NCBI GenBank assembly: GCA_016197345.1
Contig: JACPVY010000366.1
Location: 1-5,181 of the forward strand
Reading direction: 5' to 3'
DNA from: Burkholderiales bacterium
GTDB taxonomy: Bacteria; Pseudomonadota; Gammaproteobacteria; Burkholderiales; Burkholderiaceae_D
DNA length: 5,181 nucleotides
Under the pieces are notes generated by a model that made no database searches, was not told the DNA's origin, and saw only the letters and a list, made by a program, of their open reading frames with translations. Positions 1 to 5,181 of the stretch are shown one piece after another (the stretch's first letter is position 1; every line of letters begins with the position of its first letter). The position numbers were made by a program, and so were the translations under genes.

Positions 1-2
1 AG

Positions 3-125
3 CACGATGGCCAAGTCCACCATATTTCACGCCACGAAATGGTATTGCAAGGGCGCGGGGTGATTAGTCCGGGACAGTCGTTTGTGGAAAATCCGGTGGA
101 ATTGTTGGAGTTTGTGGTGGGGTAG
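3..125 (+). CDS. C-terminal end of an unrecognised protein (5' part outside window)
   Basis: An open frame enters from the left edge and ends at a TAG at 123-125, giving about 40 residues. It reads HDGQVHHISRHEMVLQ, then GRGVISPGQSF, and ends ELLEFVVG. The composition is plausible for a real globular C-terminus: balanced charge, a Gly-Pro turn, then an acidic/hydrophobic final helix or strand. The other evidence is the stem-loop 25 bases after the stop, which suits the end of a transcript. I do not recognise the family and assign no function. The next gene is convergent, so this one is not in an operon with anything seen here. Confidence 0.5.
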   Translation, partial: HDGQVHHISRHEMVLQGRGVISPGQSFVENPVELLEFVVG

Positions 126-150
126 GTGCGCGGGCGGGCAACATTTTCGT

Positions 151-185
151 CTCTCTGCGTGGCTGACGATTTACCATGCAGAGAG
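151..185. terminator. Strong stem-loop between convergent genes, probable bidirectional transcription end
   Basis: The left arm CTCTCTGCGTGG (151-162) pairs with the right arm CCATGCAGAGAG (174-185). This gives 12 pairs, one of them G-U on the plus strand, around an 11-base loop. It lies 25 bases after the plus-strand stop at 125 and 45 bases past the stop of the minus-strand gene at 231, where a shared terminator is expected. Neither strand has a run of T after the stem, so it is not a textbook intrinsic terminator. It could instead be an RNA-stabilising 3' hairpin. Confidence 0.5.
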
Positions 186-230
186 TGCCGCCGCTAGATA
201 GGGCTTCGATGCTAGCGTAAAACGGAATGC

Positions 231-1310
231 TTAGTAATTGCGCACGCCATATTCATTAGTATTGGCATTTGCAGCATTCAAAATGGATTGGTAAGTCGCA
301 ATCTCTGTCAATTGGCTAGAGCCGTTTTGAATCATATACACTTTACGTGGCGATTCATTGGTGGAAATTCCAACATAGGTTTTCGTTTCTGGGTAATAGC
401 GGAAAGCCAAATTTTTGCCAGAAAAAGTCGTGTATTGGGTAATTTCGCCGGGACGATAACCAATGCTAGCCCAGTGAGTATCTTCACCTTCCAAATAATT
501 CAAGGCGCGGTTAATGTCGCGGGAATCTTGATCTGCCAATTTACCGTAGATTGATTCACAACCTTCGACATCGGCACCGCGTATCGTTGCCGAATATAGT
601 TTCAAACGCGAGTTTTGACCTGGAAATACGGCGTCACCATCGCGGGTCATCATCGCCGTGTAATATTTCTGGGTTTCTGGATTGCCACGGGTCTTTTCTC
701 TGTCAGGTGCAACATCGCTCAATGCAATCATATGACCCAGTGCATGCGTCAACATATTGGTAAGTGAATGCATCTGGTCACTGGCGGGATTTTTCGCAAC
801 CGAAAATTTATCCAGATCATAGTAAGGGGTGCTGATCGCCATATCATCGAAAGCATCCGTCGGATCATAGCTACCGACGTTGTTGACCACGATTTCACTC
901 ACATTGCCAGAAATAATGTTCGTGCTATCCATGGCGATCAGTGTATTGAAAGCAAAGGTGCGGCCTGTAGCTTGCGAAATGTTGGTAAGTGCAGGGAAAG
1001 TCGTGGAGCCTCGATAATCAAATTTGATATTGCAGACTTGTTCCCAGCGAGTAGCGGCTTTAGCGACTGCGGCCTGAAATGCTTGGCTGCTAATGCCGCT
1101 TGGTAATTGCTGGAAATTGATATGGTAAGGAATCAACCAACGGCCATTCACTTGACCTGCGCCAAAATCGGTTTTTAGAGGAGGGCGTACGCCATTTTGG
1201 GTCGATTTGTTAATGAAAACAATTGGCTTGGGATAAGTCGCTGCATGCAAATCAGTTAGCGCGAAGCATAGAAGTAACGTGGAAATACTGGTTTTGACAT
1301 TCATATTCAT
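231..1310 (-). CDS. Secreted matrixin/metzincin-like protein with a degenerate zinc-peptidase motif
   Basis: A predicted exported protein of 359 residues from the ATG at 1310 (a second ATG lies two codons on). The frame opens further upstream (TTG at 1430, ATG at 1346). I prefer 1310 because it places a clean signal peptide at the N-terminus: MNMNVK, the hydrophobic core ISTLLLCFAL, and likely cleavage after LHA (residue 23). No start has a clear ribosome-binding site. The mature part resembles metzincin peptidases: a helix with WEQVCNIKF (from W89), a zinc-helix segment THALGHMIALSD (H189, H193, D199), a possible Met-turn YYTAMMTRDG and a closing GCESIYG. Cys93 and Cys251 could form a disulphide. 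Relative to HExxHxxGxxH, the catalytic Glu is Ala190, the Gly is Ala and the third ligand is Asp199. Two His and an Asp could still bind metal, but normal peptidase chemistry is unlikely. About 100 further residues (257-359) match nothing I know. The family assignment is inference from motifs. Confidence 0.65.
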   Translation of the reverse strand: MNMNVKTSISTLLLCFALTDLHAATYPKPIVFINKSTQNGVRPPLKTDFGAGQVNGRWLIPYHINFQQLPSGISSQAFQAAVAKAATRWEQVCNIKFDYRGSTTFPALTNISQATGRTFAFNTLIAMDSTNIISGNVSEIVVNNVGSYDPTDAFDDMAISTPYYDLDKFSVAKNPASDQMHSLTNMLTHALGHMIALSDVAPDREKTRGNPETQKYYTAMMTRDGDAVFPGQNSRLKLYSATIRGADVEGCESIYGKLADQDSRDINRALNYLEGEDTHWASIGYRPGEITQYTTFSGKNLAFRYYPETKTYVGISTNESPRKVYMIQNGSSQLTEIATYQSILNAANANTNEYGVRNY

Positions 1311-1410
1311 TTGGAAATTTAAGCGAGAAATGCGACTTTTTGCCATTGCAGCAAAATTGCGCGGGTAATGAGGGAGGAACTGCGCATGGCAGTATTTATT
1401 GCAGGTAATC

Positions 1411-1456
1411 TTCGACAAGGTCGAGTCCAAAGCGAAGCGCTTGGGATGATAGCATC
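1411..1456. repeat. Three consecutive short hairpins
   Basis: Three inverted repeats follow one another almost without gaps. The first is TCGAC-aag-GTCGA (1412-1424, with a possible T-G pair outside). The second is CCAAAGCG-aag-CGCTTGG (1427-1444, seven pairs with one bulged A). The third is GATG-atag-CATC (1445-1456). They lie about 100 bases upstream of the matrixin-like start, probably in its 5' leader or promoter region. The arrangement recalls REP-type extragenic elements, and the first arm resembles TTCGACAAG-type repeats. Only one copy is in the window, so repeat status is unproven. Confidence 0.3.
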
Positions 1457-1593
1457 AGTGAAAGAGAATTCCGATTTCCTAGCTTAAAAATTATGGGGAA
1501 GTGAAGAGAAATTGCCTTTTGCGGTAGTTCATACTTTTGCCATTGAAAGCTTGATCAAAGCAGCAATTCCATTGCCGCCGAGCACGGTATTGC

Positions 1594-1623
1594 TTTTCAT
1601 TAAATACATTGCCTGTATATAAT
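1594..1623 (+). promoter_or_regulatory. Probable sigma-70 promoter of the lipoprotein gene
   Basis: A perfect -10 box TATAAT sits at 1618-1623. An 18-base spacer separates it from TTTTCA (1594-1599), which matches four of six bases of the -35 consensus. Transcription would begin near 1630, leaving a leader of about 25 bases before the ATG at 1655. A weak Shine-Dalgarno-like GAAAG (1644-1648) lies in that leader. Confidence 0.45.
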
Positions 1624-1654
1624 TGCTGACATTTTCAATTCTCGAAAGCCCCAC

Positions 1655-2617
1655 ATGATTGCGCGCCTAAAATTTGCTCGACCCGCTGTCGCGATCCTTC
1701 TCACTACCCTCGTCAGCGCCTGCGGCGAAAAATCCGAAGAGCAACAACTCGCCGAGATGCGCAGTAGCGTGGTGTATAGCCAATATCGTTTGCTGTCAGA
1801 AAATGGCATGCGCATAGGCTTAAACACCTTGGAAAAAAGTTTGATCTTGGCGGGTGAGATCAAGCCAGATGCGGGTGTGCCACATCATAGTTTTAGCGAA
1901 GAAGAAGTGTGCGTTGCGCGTTTGTTATTGGCCTATAGCGCGGTCACTGCTGAGAAAAATACGGTGGCTTTGGCGGAGACCGATATCGTTAGCGATGGCA
2001 AATGCCCGCAGTTGATGAAATCCGGCGCAGGCACAATACGGTCGGTGATTTTTCAGCATGAGAAATGGCCGAATTTAGCCGCTAGTGAAAATGATAAGGC
2101 AATGAAATTATTGCCAGCCAAGATTGATGGCAAGGATTCGCAAGAGAAAATCGCGGTGTTTCATATTTTGATGGTGATCAGTGCCTTCAAGAGCGGCGAT
2201 ATGGACCGTGCGCGGCTGCATGTTGATGCTATTGCGCTGATGTGGAAAAAGCCTTGGATTAGCGCTGTTGCGCTCTCCGCGATACAGGTGAAGCAAGGCA
2301 ATTTTGCCGAAGCCACCCGTAGCCTGAAACGCGTGACCGAAGACCCGAGTACACCGCCCAAATTTCGCGAGGCTTTGCGTGAACACATCGCCGTCATTGA
2401 AGCGAAAACAGGCAATGTCGATAGCACAGGCTTCGCCGCCAAGCTACTCGCGCTAATGGTGTGGGAAGCGCTGAAACAAAGCTCAAGTAAATATGCAGTG
2501 ATGGAAGCCTATGCCGAAAACCAAATCAATCAACAACTTGGCAAAACTGTGGATAAAGCCAAGGGACTGCTTGATGAAGCTGTGCAAAAGGCAAAGCAGG
2601 CGGTGCCGGGGAAATGA
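1655..2617 (+). CDS. Predicted outer-membrane lipoprotein, helical TPR-like, family unknown
   Basis: A 320-residue protein beginning with a lipoprotein signal: basic MIARLKFARP, hydrophobic AVAILLTTLV, then the lipobox VSAC with the acylated Cys at 23. Gly and Glu follow the Cys, with no Asp at +2, which favours outer-membrane sorting by the Lol system. The rest is almost entirely alpha-helical. Residues about 164-256 look like degenerate tetratricopeptide-type helix pairs, for example SGDMDRARLHVDAIAL and QGNFAEATRSLKRV. The C-terminal 30 residues are Lys/Ala/Gln-rich amphipathic helix. Two further Cys (86 and 117) could form a disulphide. The start is supported by the signal sequence, the upstream promoter and a weak GAAAG six bases before the ATG. 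It stands alone: the upstream gene is divergent and the downstream operon convergent. I do not recognise the family; the fold suggests a periplasmic scaffold or binding role, but that is only inference. Confidence 0.8.
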   Translation: MIARLKFARPAVAILLTTLVSACGEKSEEQQLAEMRSSVVYSQYRLLSENGMRIGLNTLEKSLILAGEIKPDAGVPHHSFSEEEVCVARLLLAYSAVTAEKNTVALAETDIVSDGKCPQLMKSGAGTIRSVIFQHEKWPNLAASENDKAMKLLPAKIDGKDSQEKIAVFHILMVISAFKSGDMDRARLHVDAIALMWKKPWISAVALSAIQVKQGNFAEATRSLKRVTEDPSTPPKFREALREHIAVIEAKTGNVDSTGFAAKLLALMVWEALKQSSSKYAVMEAYAENQINQQLGKTVDKAKGLLDEAVQKAKQAVPGK

Positions 2618-2649
2618 TGGTGTGCATTGATCGCGAATGCGAATGGGAA

Positions 2650-2673
2650 GCGCGAAAAAACGCATTTCTGCGC
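2650..2673 (+). terminator. Possible hairpin after the lipoprotein gene
   Basis: GCGCGAAA (2650-2657) pairs with TTTC-t-GCGC (2665-2673), giving eight pairs with one bulged T around a 7-base loop, about 32 bases after the TGA at 2615-2617. No T-run follows directly; TTTT appears only at 2687-2690. It may end the lipoprotein transcript or only stabilise it. Confidence 0.3.
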
Positions 2674-2714
2674 CGTTCGCTAGCGCTTTTCAAAGTCCTC
2701 AGTTGTTAACGATG

Positions 2715-2738
2715 CGCCCCAATGCTTTCTTTGGGGCG
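2715..2738. terminator. GC-rich stem-loop in the convergent spacer, possible shared terminator
   Basis: CGCCCCAA (2715-2722) pairs perfectly with TTGGGGCG (2731-2738) around an 8-base loop. It lies 24 bases past the end of the minus-strand operon's last frame and about 100 bases past the lipoprotein stop. Both strands can form it. No U-tract follows on either strand, so intrinsic termination is not certain. Confidence 0.45.
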
Positions 2739-2762
2739 GCGTCGCACACCTGCTAGCGTGTA

Positions 2763-3011
2763 TTAAGCGCTGGCCTGCGCTAGTGTTTGCCATTCTTCCC
2801 ACGAATATTGCCGCCCCGGCCAAACTACCGCAGGCCATGGAAACGCATCTTGCACCCATTGCCGCACTAGCAGATATATCGCTTGATCTTGTACTGCGAA
2901 CGGTTCGTTCACCCAAATATGGCCCACGACCGGGCAAGTCTCGCGGCGCTTATCGTATTCATAGCGGCTTTTGAAACGATCCAGATTCTCAAAAAATGGT
3001 GCTTGGTAGCG
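2763..3011 (-). pseudogene. 5'-truncated reading frame of unknown family, last in the MoxR/VWA operon
   Basis: Immediately after the VWA stop codon the same frame stays open for 82 codons to a TAA at 2763-2765. The peptide looks like real protein: RYQAPFFENLDRFKSRYEYD near the start, then RRETCPVVGH, IWVNEPFAVQDQAIYLL, and a Trp-rich end with PWPAVVW and SWEEWQ. Six of 82 residues are Trp and there is no Met at all. There is no ATG, no earlier in-frame start (the VWA stop blocks it) and no ribosome-binding site, so the true beginning appears to be missing. Internal GTG codons at residues 29 and 34 would remove the best-structured N-terminal part. A stop-interrupted C-terminal domain of the VWA protein is possible but less likely, because TLSK is a normal end for that family. 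I do not recognise the family. Confidence 0.55.
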
Positions 3012-4080
3012 CTATTTTGATAGCGTCCGCATCGCCCGCTCTAAGCCATCCATCGTTAGCGGAAACATTCTGTCATTCATCAATTGCCGCATGATGGAAA
3101 TCGATTGCCGATACTGCCATACCGCTTCTGGTTCAGGATTGAGCCAAGCGAATTTGCTAAAGGTGGACGTGAAGCGCTGCAACCACACCGCGCCCGCTTC
3201 GGGGTTGTTGTATTCGACCGAGCCGCCCGGCTGCAAAATCTCATACGGGCTCATGGTGGCGTCGCCAACAAAAATCAGCTTGGTATCGGGATTGTATTTA
3301 TGCAGGATGTCCCATGTCGGAAAACGCTCAGCATGGCGACGGCGATTGTTTTTCCACAGATAGTCATAGACGCAATTATGGAAGTAATAAAACTCCATAT
3401 TTTTGAATTCCGTTTTCGCTGCCGAAAACAATTCTTCGACTTGGGCGATATGATCGTCCATCGAGCCGCCTACGTCGTATAGCATCAATACTTTGATTTT
3501 ATTGCGGCGCTCTGGCTGCATTTTCAGATCGAGATAGCCAGCGTTATTAGCGGTGGCGCGGATGGTCGCGTCCAATGCTAATTCTTCTTCCACGCCTTCG
3601 CGCGCAAAGCGGCGCAGGCGGCGTAGCGCAACTTTGATATTACGTGTCCCTAATTCGCGCTGATCATCGTAATCGCGGTAAGCGCGGTTTTCCCACACTT
3701 TGACGGCGGTGCGCTGGCTGCTTTTGCCGCCGATGCGTATCTTCTAGGCGTTTAAAGAGATTGTCATAGCCCATTTTCTCGATCTTGGCTTTTTCCTCTG
3801 GCGACAATTCTTTTTCCAAACGCTTCAATAGCCACTCCATCGCCACTTCGGGTGTAGCGGTATTGATGGCTTGTAAGCCTTTGAAATACAGGGAAAAAGC
3901 CTGGTCGAATTTATCGAAATGGGCTTCATCTTTGACCATCGTCAAACGCGCCAGATAATAAAAATCATCCAGCGATTGGCCGATCACATTCTTTTCTAAT
4001 GCCTCTAGCAAGCATAGAAATTCCTTGATCGACACCGGAATTTTGGCGTCTTTGAGTGTGAAGAAAAAGTCGATCAGCAC
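3012..4080 (-). pseudogene. CoxE-like VWA domain protein, frame broken at a missing Gly-rich linker
   Basis: Partner protein of MoxR-type AAA+ ATPases. Translation starts at GTG 4080 (MLIDFFFTLKDAKIPVSIKE), with GAGG eight bases upstream overlapping the stop of the acetyltransferase gene, and runs in one frame to about residue 113 (KRLE, 3744-3742). The continuing protein is then in another frame from 3740: IRIGGKSSQRTAVKVWENR, followed by the full VWA domain and the natural end MRTLSK. The VWA part shows the metal-site variant DVGGSMDDH (nominal DxSxS, Asp to Ser), the second-loop GDATMSPYE and the conserved RRRHAER. From memory, intact relatives carry about 25-30 residues here (a GGSKW...GTSPFG...NPEG type linker). 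Their absence plus the frame change indicates an internal deletion not divisible by three, or an assembly gap. As written, translation would give a 138-residue N-terminal fragment. An ATG at 3698 could in principle restart the VWA part, but I see no strong ribosome-binding site for it. Confidence 0.75.
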
Positions 4081-4090
4081 GATGTTCGCC

Positions 4091-4705
4091 TCAGGTTGCG
4101 TTAGCGGGGCTATTGCCGTGGCGCGCTAGCTTGTATTGCAGATGTTGCTTCACGGTTGCCCATTCTGATTCGATGATGGAAAACACCACCGTATCGCGAT
4201 ATTGGCCGCCGGGGGTAATGCCGTTATTGCGCAAAATGCCGTCTTGCTTCGCGCCCAAGCGCGCAATCGCCGCGCGCGACTGCATATTCATGAAATTGGT
4301 ATGAAATTCGACGACGATGCAGCGCAAGGCTTCAAAGGCATAGCTCAGCAATAGCAATTTCGCTTCGCTATTGATGGCGGTGCGTTGGGCGCTAGCGGCC
4401 ATCCACGTCGAGCCGATTTCGACCCGGCGATATTTTTCTTCGACGTTCATATACGTCGTCATGCCACATAGCGCACCAGTATCGAGGCGGCGAATGACAA
4501 ACGGCAACATACTGCCACGCGCGCGCAAATCTAGGCGACGCGCGATTTCGGCCCGCATTTGCTCGGGGGAGGGAATGGTGGTGTACCACAATTGCCATAG
4601 CTCGCCATCTTTGACGGCGTCGACTAATTCGTCGTGGTGCTCAGCCGCCAGCGGCTCTAGCCTGACGTGTTGACCTTCTAAGGTGACGGGGGCGCAAAAT
4701 GTCAT
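4091..4705 (-). CDS. GNAT-family N-acetyltransferase (RimJ/RimL type)
   Basis: A complete 204-residue acetyl-CoA-dependent N-acetyltransferase of the Acetyltransf_3 (RimJ/RimL-like) group; the substrate (protein N-terminus, small amine or other) cannot be read from sequence. The visible family pattern is: VTLEGQHVRLEPL at the N-terminus (residues 7-19), YRRVEIGSTWM (92-102), the CoA-binding strand-loop-helix region AQRTAINSEAKLLLL (106-120), the helix with NMQSRAAIARLGAKQDGILR (140-159), and RDTVVFSIIESEW (170-182). The start ATG at 4705 has GAGG six bases upstream (4715-4712) and lies 12 bases after the ATPase stop. Its TGA contributes to the Shine-Dalgarno of the VWA gene, whose GTG is 10 bases on, so the three genes are very probably co-transcribed and translationally close. 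It is the only undamaged gene of the operon. The family is clear; the job in this operon is unknown. Confidence 0.85.
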   Translation of the reverse strand: MTFCAPVTLEGQHVRLEPLAAEHHDELVDAVKDGELWQLWYTTIPSPEQMRAEIARRLDLRARGSMLPFVIRRLDTGALCGMTTYMNVEEKYRRVEIGSTWMAASAQRTAINSEAKLLLLSYAFEALRCIVVEFHTNFMNMQSRAAIARLGAKQDGILRNNGITPGGQYRDTVVFSIIESEWATVKQHLQYKLARHGNSPANAT

Positions 4706-4717
4706 GTTTTGCCTCGC

Positions 4718-5181
4718 TTAACGATTATTGCGCGACATAAACATGATGCGCTCAAACAGGTTGATATCTTGTTCGTTTTTCAGCAAAGCGCCATGTAGCG
4801 GCGGGATCAAGGACGTAAAACTCCATGCGATCAAGCTCGCGCAGCAAATCGTTCGGGAATTCGATGTCGGCTTTGTCGATTTCGTCAATCAATAGCACCA
4901 CGGGTTCCGGTGCGGTGAAGGCTTGCCATAGCACGCCTTTGACGATGTAGTTGTGAATATCATGCACACGGTCGTCGCCCAGTTGCGAATCACGCAAACG
5001 CGACACCGCATCATATTCATACAAACCTTGCTGCGCCTTGGTCGTCGATTTGATATGCCATTGCATCAACGGCATATTCAGCGCCGCCGCGACTTCTTCC
5101 GCCAACATGGTTTTACCAGTGCCGGGTTCGCCTTTGATTAGCAAGGGGCGTTGCAAGGTGAGGGAGGCATTGACCGCCATT
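4718..5181 (-). pseudogene. MoxR-family AAA+ ATPase with a large internal deletion (5' end outside window)
   Basis: The N-terminal part runs in one frame from the window edge. It has KGEPGTGKT (Walker A), the HIKSTTKAQQGLYEYDAVSR segment typical of MoxR proteins, VVLLIDEIDKADIEFPNDLL (Walker B, DE present) and ELDRMEFYV, ending near 4812. A relative would continue with an acidic hairpin, sensor 1 (TSN), the arginine-finger region and the helical lid. Here the next codons, in another frame from about 4816, read SLIPPLHGALLKNEQDINLF and then ERIMFMSRNNR, ending at TAA 4720-4718. That matches the C-terminal tail of the same family as I remember it. About 100 residues are therefore missing and the frame is lost. 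Ribosomes staying in the first frame stop at 4752 after about 19 unrelated residues. The product could bind ATP at most poorly and should not hydrolyse it. The first visible ATG (5180) is probably internal, since relatives have some 20 residues before it. Confidence 0.8.

Larger units (their letters stand above)
1311..1654. other. Divergent intergenic region between the matrixin-like and lipoprotein genes
   Basis: About 344 bases with no convincing gene. The part up to 1430 is open on the minus strand only because the neighbouring frame extends upstream to a TTG, and those residues look non-native ahead of a signal peptide. The region holds three adjacent small hairpins (1411-1456), an 8-base palindrome TTGATCAA (1551-1558) and a plus-strand promoter (1594-1623). 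I found no good sigma-70 promoter for the minus-strand gene. The best pair I could read there (TTGATC and TATGAA, 19 bases apart) is weak. Confidence 0.5.

Noticed and set aside
1262..1273. Lipobox in the matrixin-like signal peptide (LLLC)
   Set aside because: The residue before Cys is Leu rather than Ala, Gly or Ser, and a standard cleavage site (LHA) follows the hydrophobic core.
1311..1430. Upstream extension of the matrixin-like protein to TTG 1430 or ATG 1346
   Set aside because: It would bury the signal peptide 14-42 residues inside the protein, and no ribosome-binding site supports it. ATG 1346 remains barely possible.
1600..1863. 87-codon minus-strand frame over the lipoprotein start
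   Set aside because: It is antisense to a clear signal peptide and lipobox, and its product resembles no protein.
2751..2785. TGCTAGCGTG / TGCGCTAGTG inverted repeat as a terminator
   Set aside because: Only six Watson-Crick pairs with four wobble pairs, a 15-base loop, and it overlaps the end of the minus-strand frame.
2680..2937. 85-codon minus-strand frame in the spacer and over the truncated gene
   Set aside because: It has low-complexity composition rich in Ala, Ser, Arg and Gly, and is an out-of-frame shadow of the Trp-rich frame, which looks far more like protein.
2783..2974. 63-codon plus-strand frame
   Set aside because: It lies antisense to the Trp-rich frame and has no promoter or ribosome-binding site.
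3009..3014. Read-through of the TAG joining the VWA protein to the following frame
   Set aside because: No recoding signal or structure is evident, and MRTLSK looks like the normal family end. A lost start of a separate gene explains it more simply.
3738..3746. Programmed ribosomal frameshift in the VWA gene
   Set aside because: There is no slippery heptamer at the junction, and conserved linker sequence is missing, which frameshifting would not cause.
1..5181. CRISPR array, tRNA, rRNA or insertion sequence
   Set aside because: No regularly spaced direct repeats, cloverleaf-like sequence, rRNA segment, transposase or paired terminal repeats were seen on either strand.

Overview
The window looks like a piece of a moderate-GC betaproteobacterial chromosome, with Burkholderiales (Oxalobacteraceae-like) as my best guess. 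The guess rests on how closely the MoxR-type ATPase, the RimJ/RimL-type acetyltransferase and the CoxE-like VWA protein match versions I remember from that group. No search was run.

Layout, left to right. (1) The last ~40 codons of an unrecognised plus-strand gene end at 125. (2) A strong stem-loop (151-185) separates it from a convergent minus-strand gene (231-1310). That gene encodes a secreted protein with a matrixin/metzincin-like core whose zinc motif has lost the catalytic Glu. (3) A divergent intergenic region (1311-1654) holds three small back-to-back hairpins and a good sigma-70-type promoter. (4) The promoter reads into a plus-strand gene for an unrecognised helical, TPR-like lipoprotein (1655-2617). 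(5) A short convergent spacer with hairpins (2618-2762) follows. (6) From 2763 to the right edge everything is on the minus strand and forms one compact operon. In transcription order it is a MoxR-family AAA+ ATPase, a GNAT acetyltransferase, a CoxE-like VWA protein, and a downstream reading frame of unknown family.

The most notable feature is the state of that operon. The ATPase coding sequence runs normally through Walker A and Walker B, then jumps in another frame to the family's C-terminal tail, so roughly 100 residues (sensor 1, arginine-finger region, lid) are absent. The VWA gene is intact at both ends but lacks its Gly-rich linker and changes frame there. The last reading frame starts directly after the VWA stop, in the same frame, with no start codon. 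The acetyltransferase between the damaged genes is complete with a good ribosome-binding site. Either the operon is decaying by internal deletions, or the assembly has collapsed at several points. The sequence alone cannot decide.

If intact, MoxR ATPase plus VWA protein would be a chaperone-like pair that inserts metals or remodels a partner, with the acetyltransferase co-expressed. I see no CRISPR array, IS element, tRNA or rRNA, and no clear sign of a new defence or mobile system.
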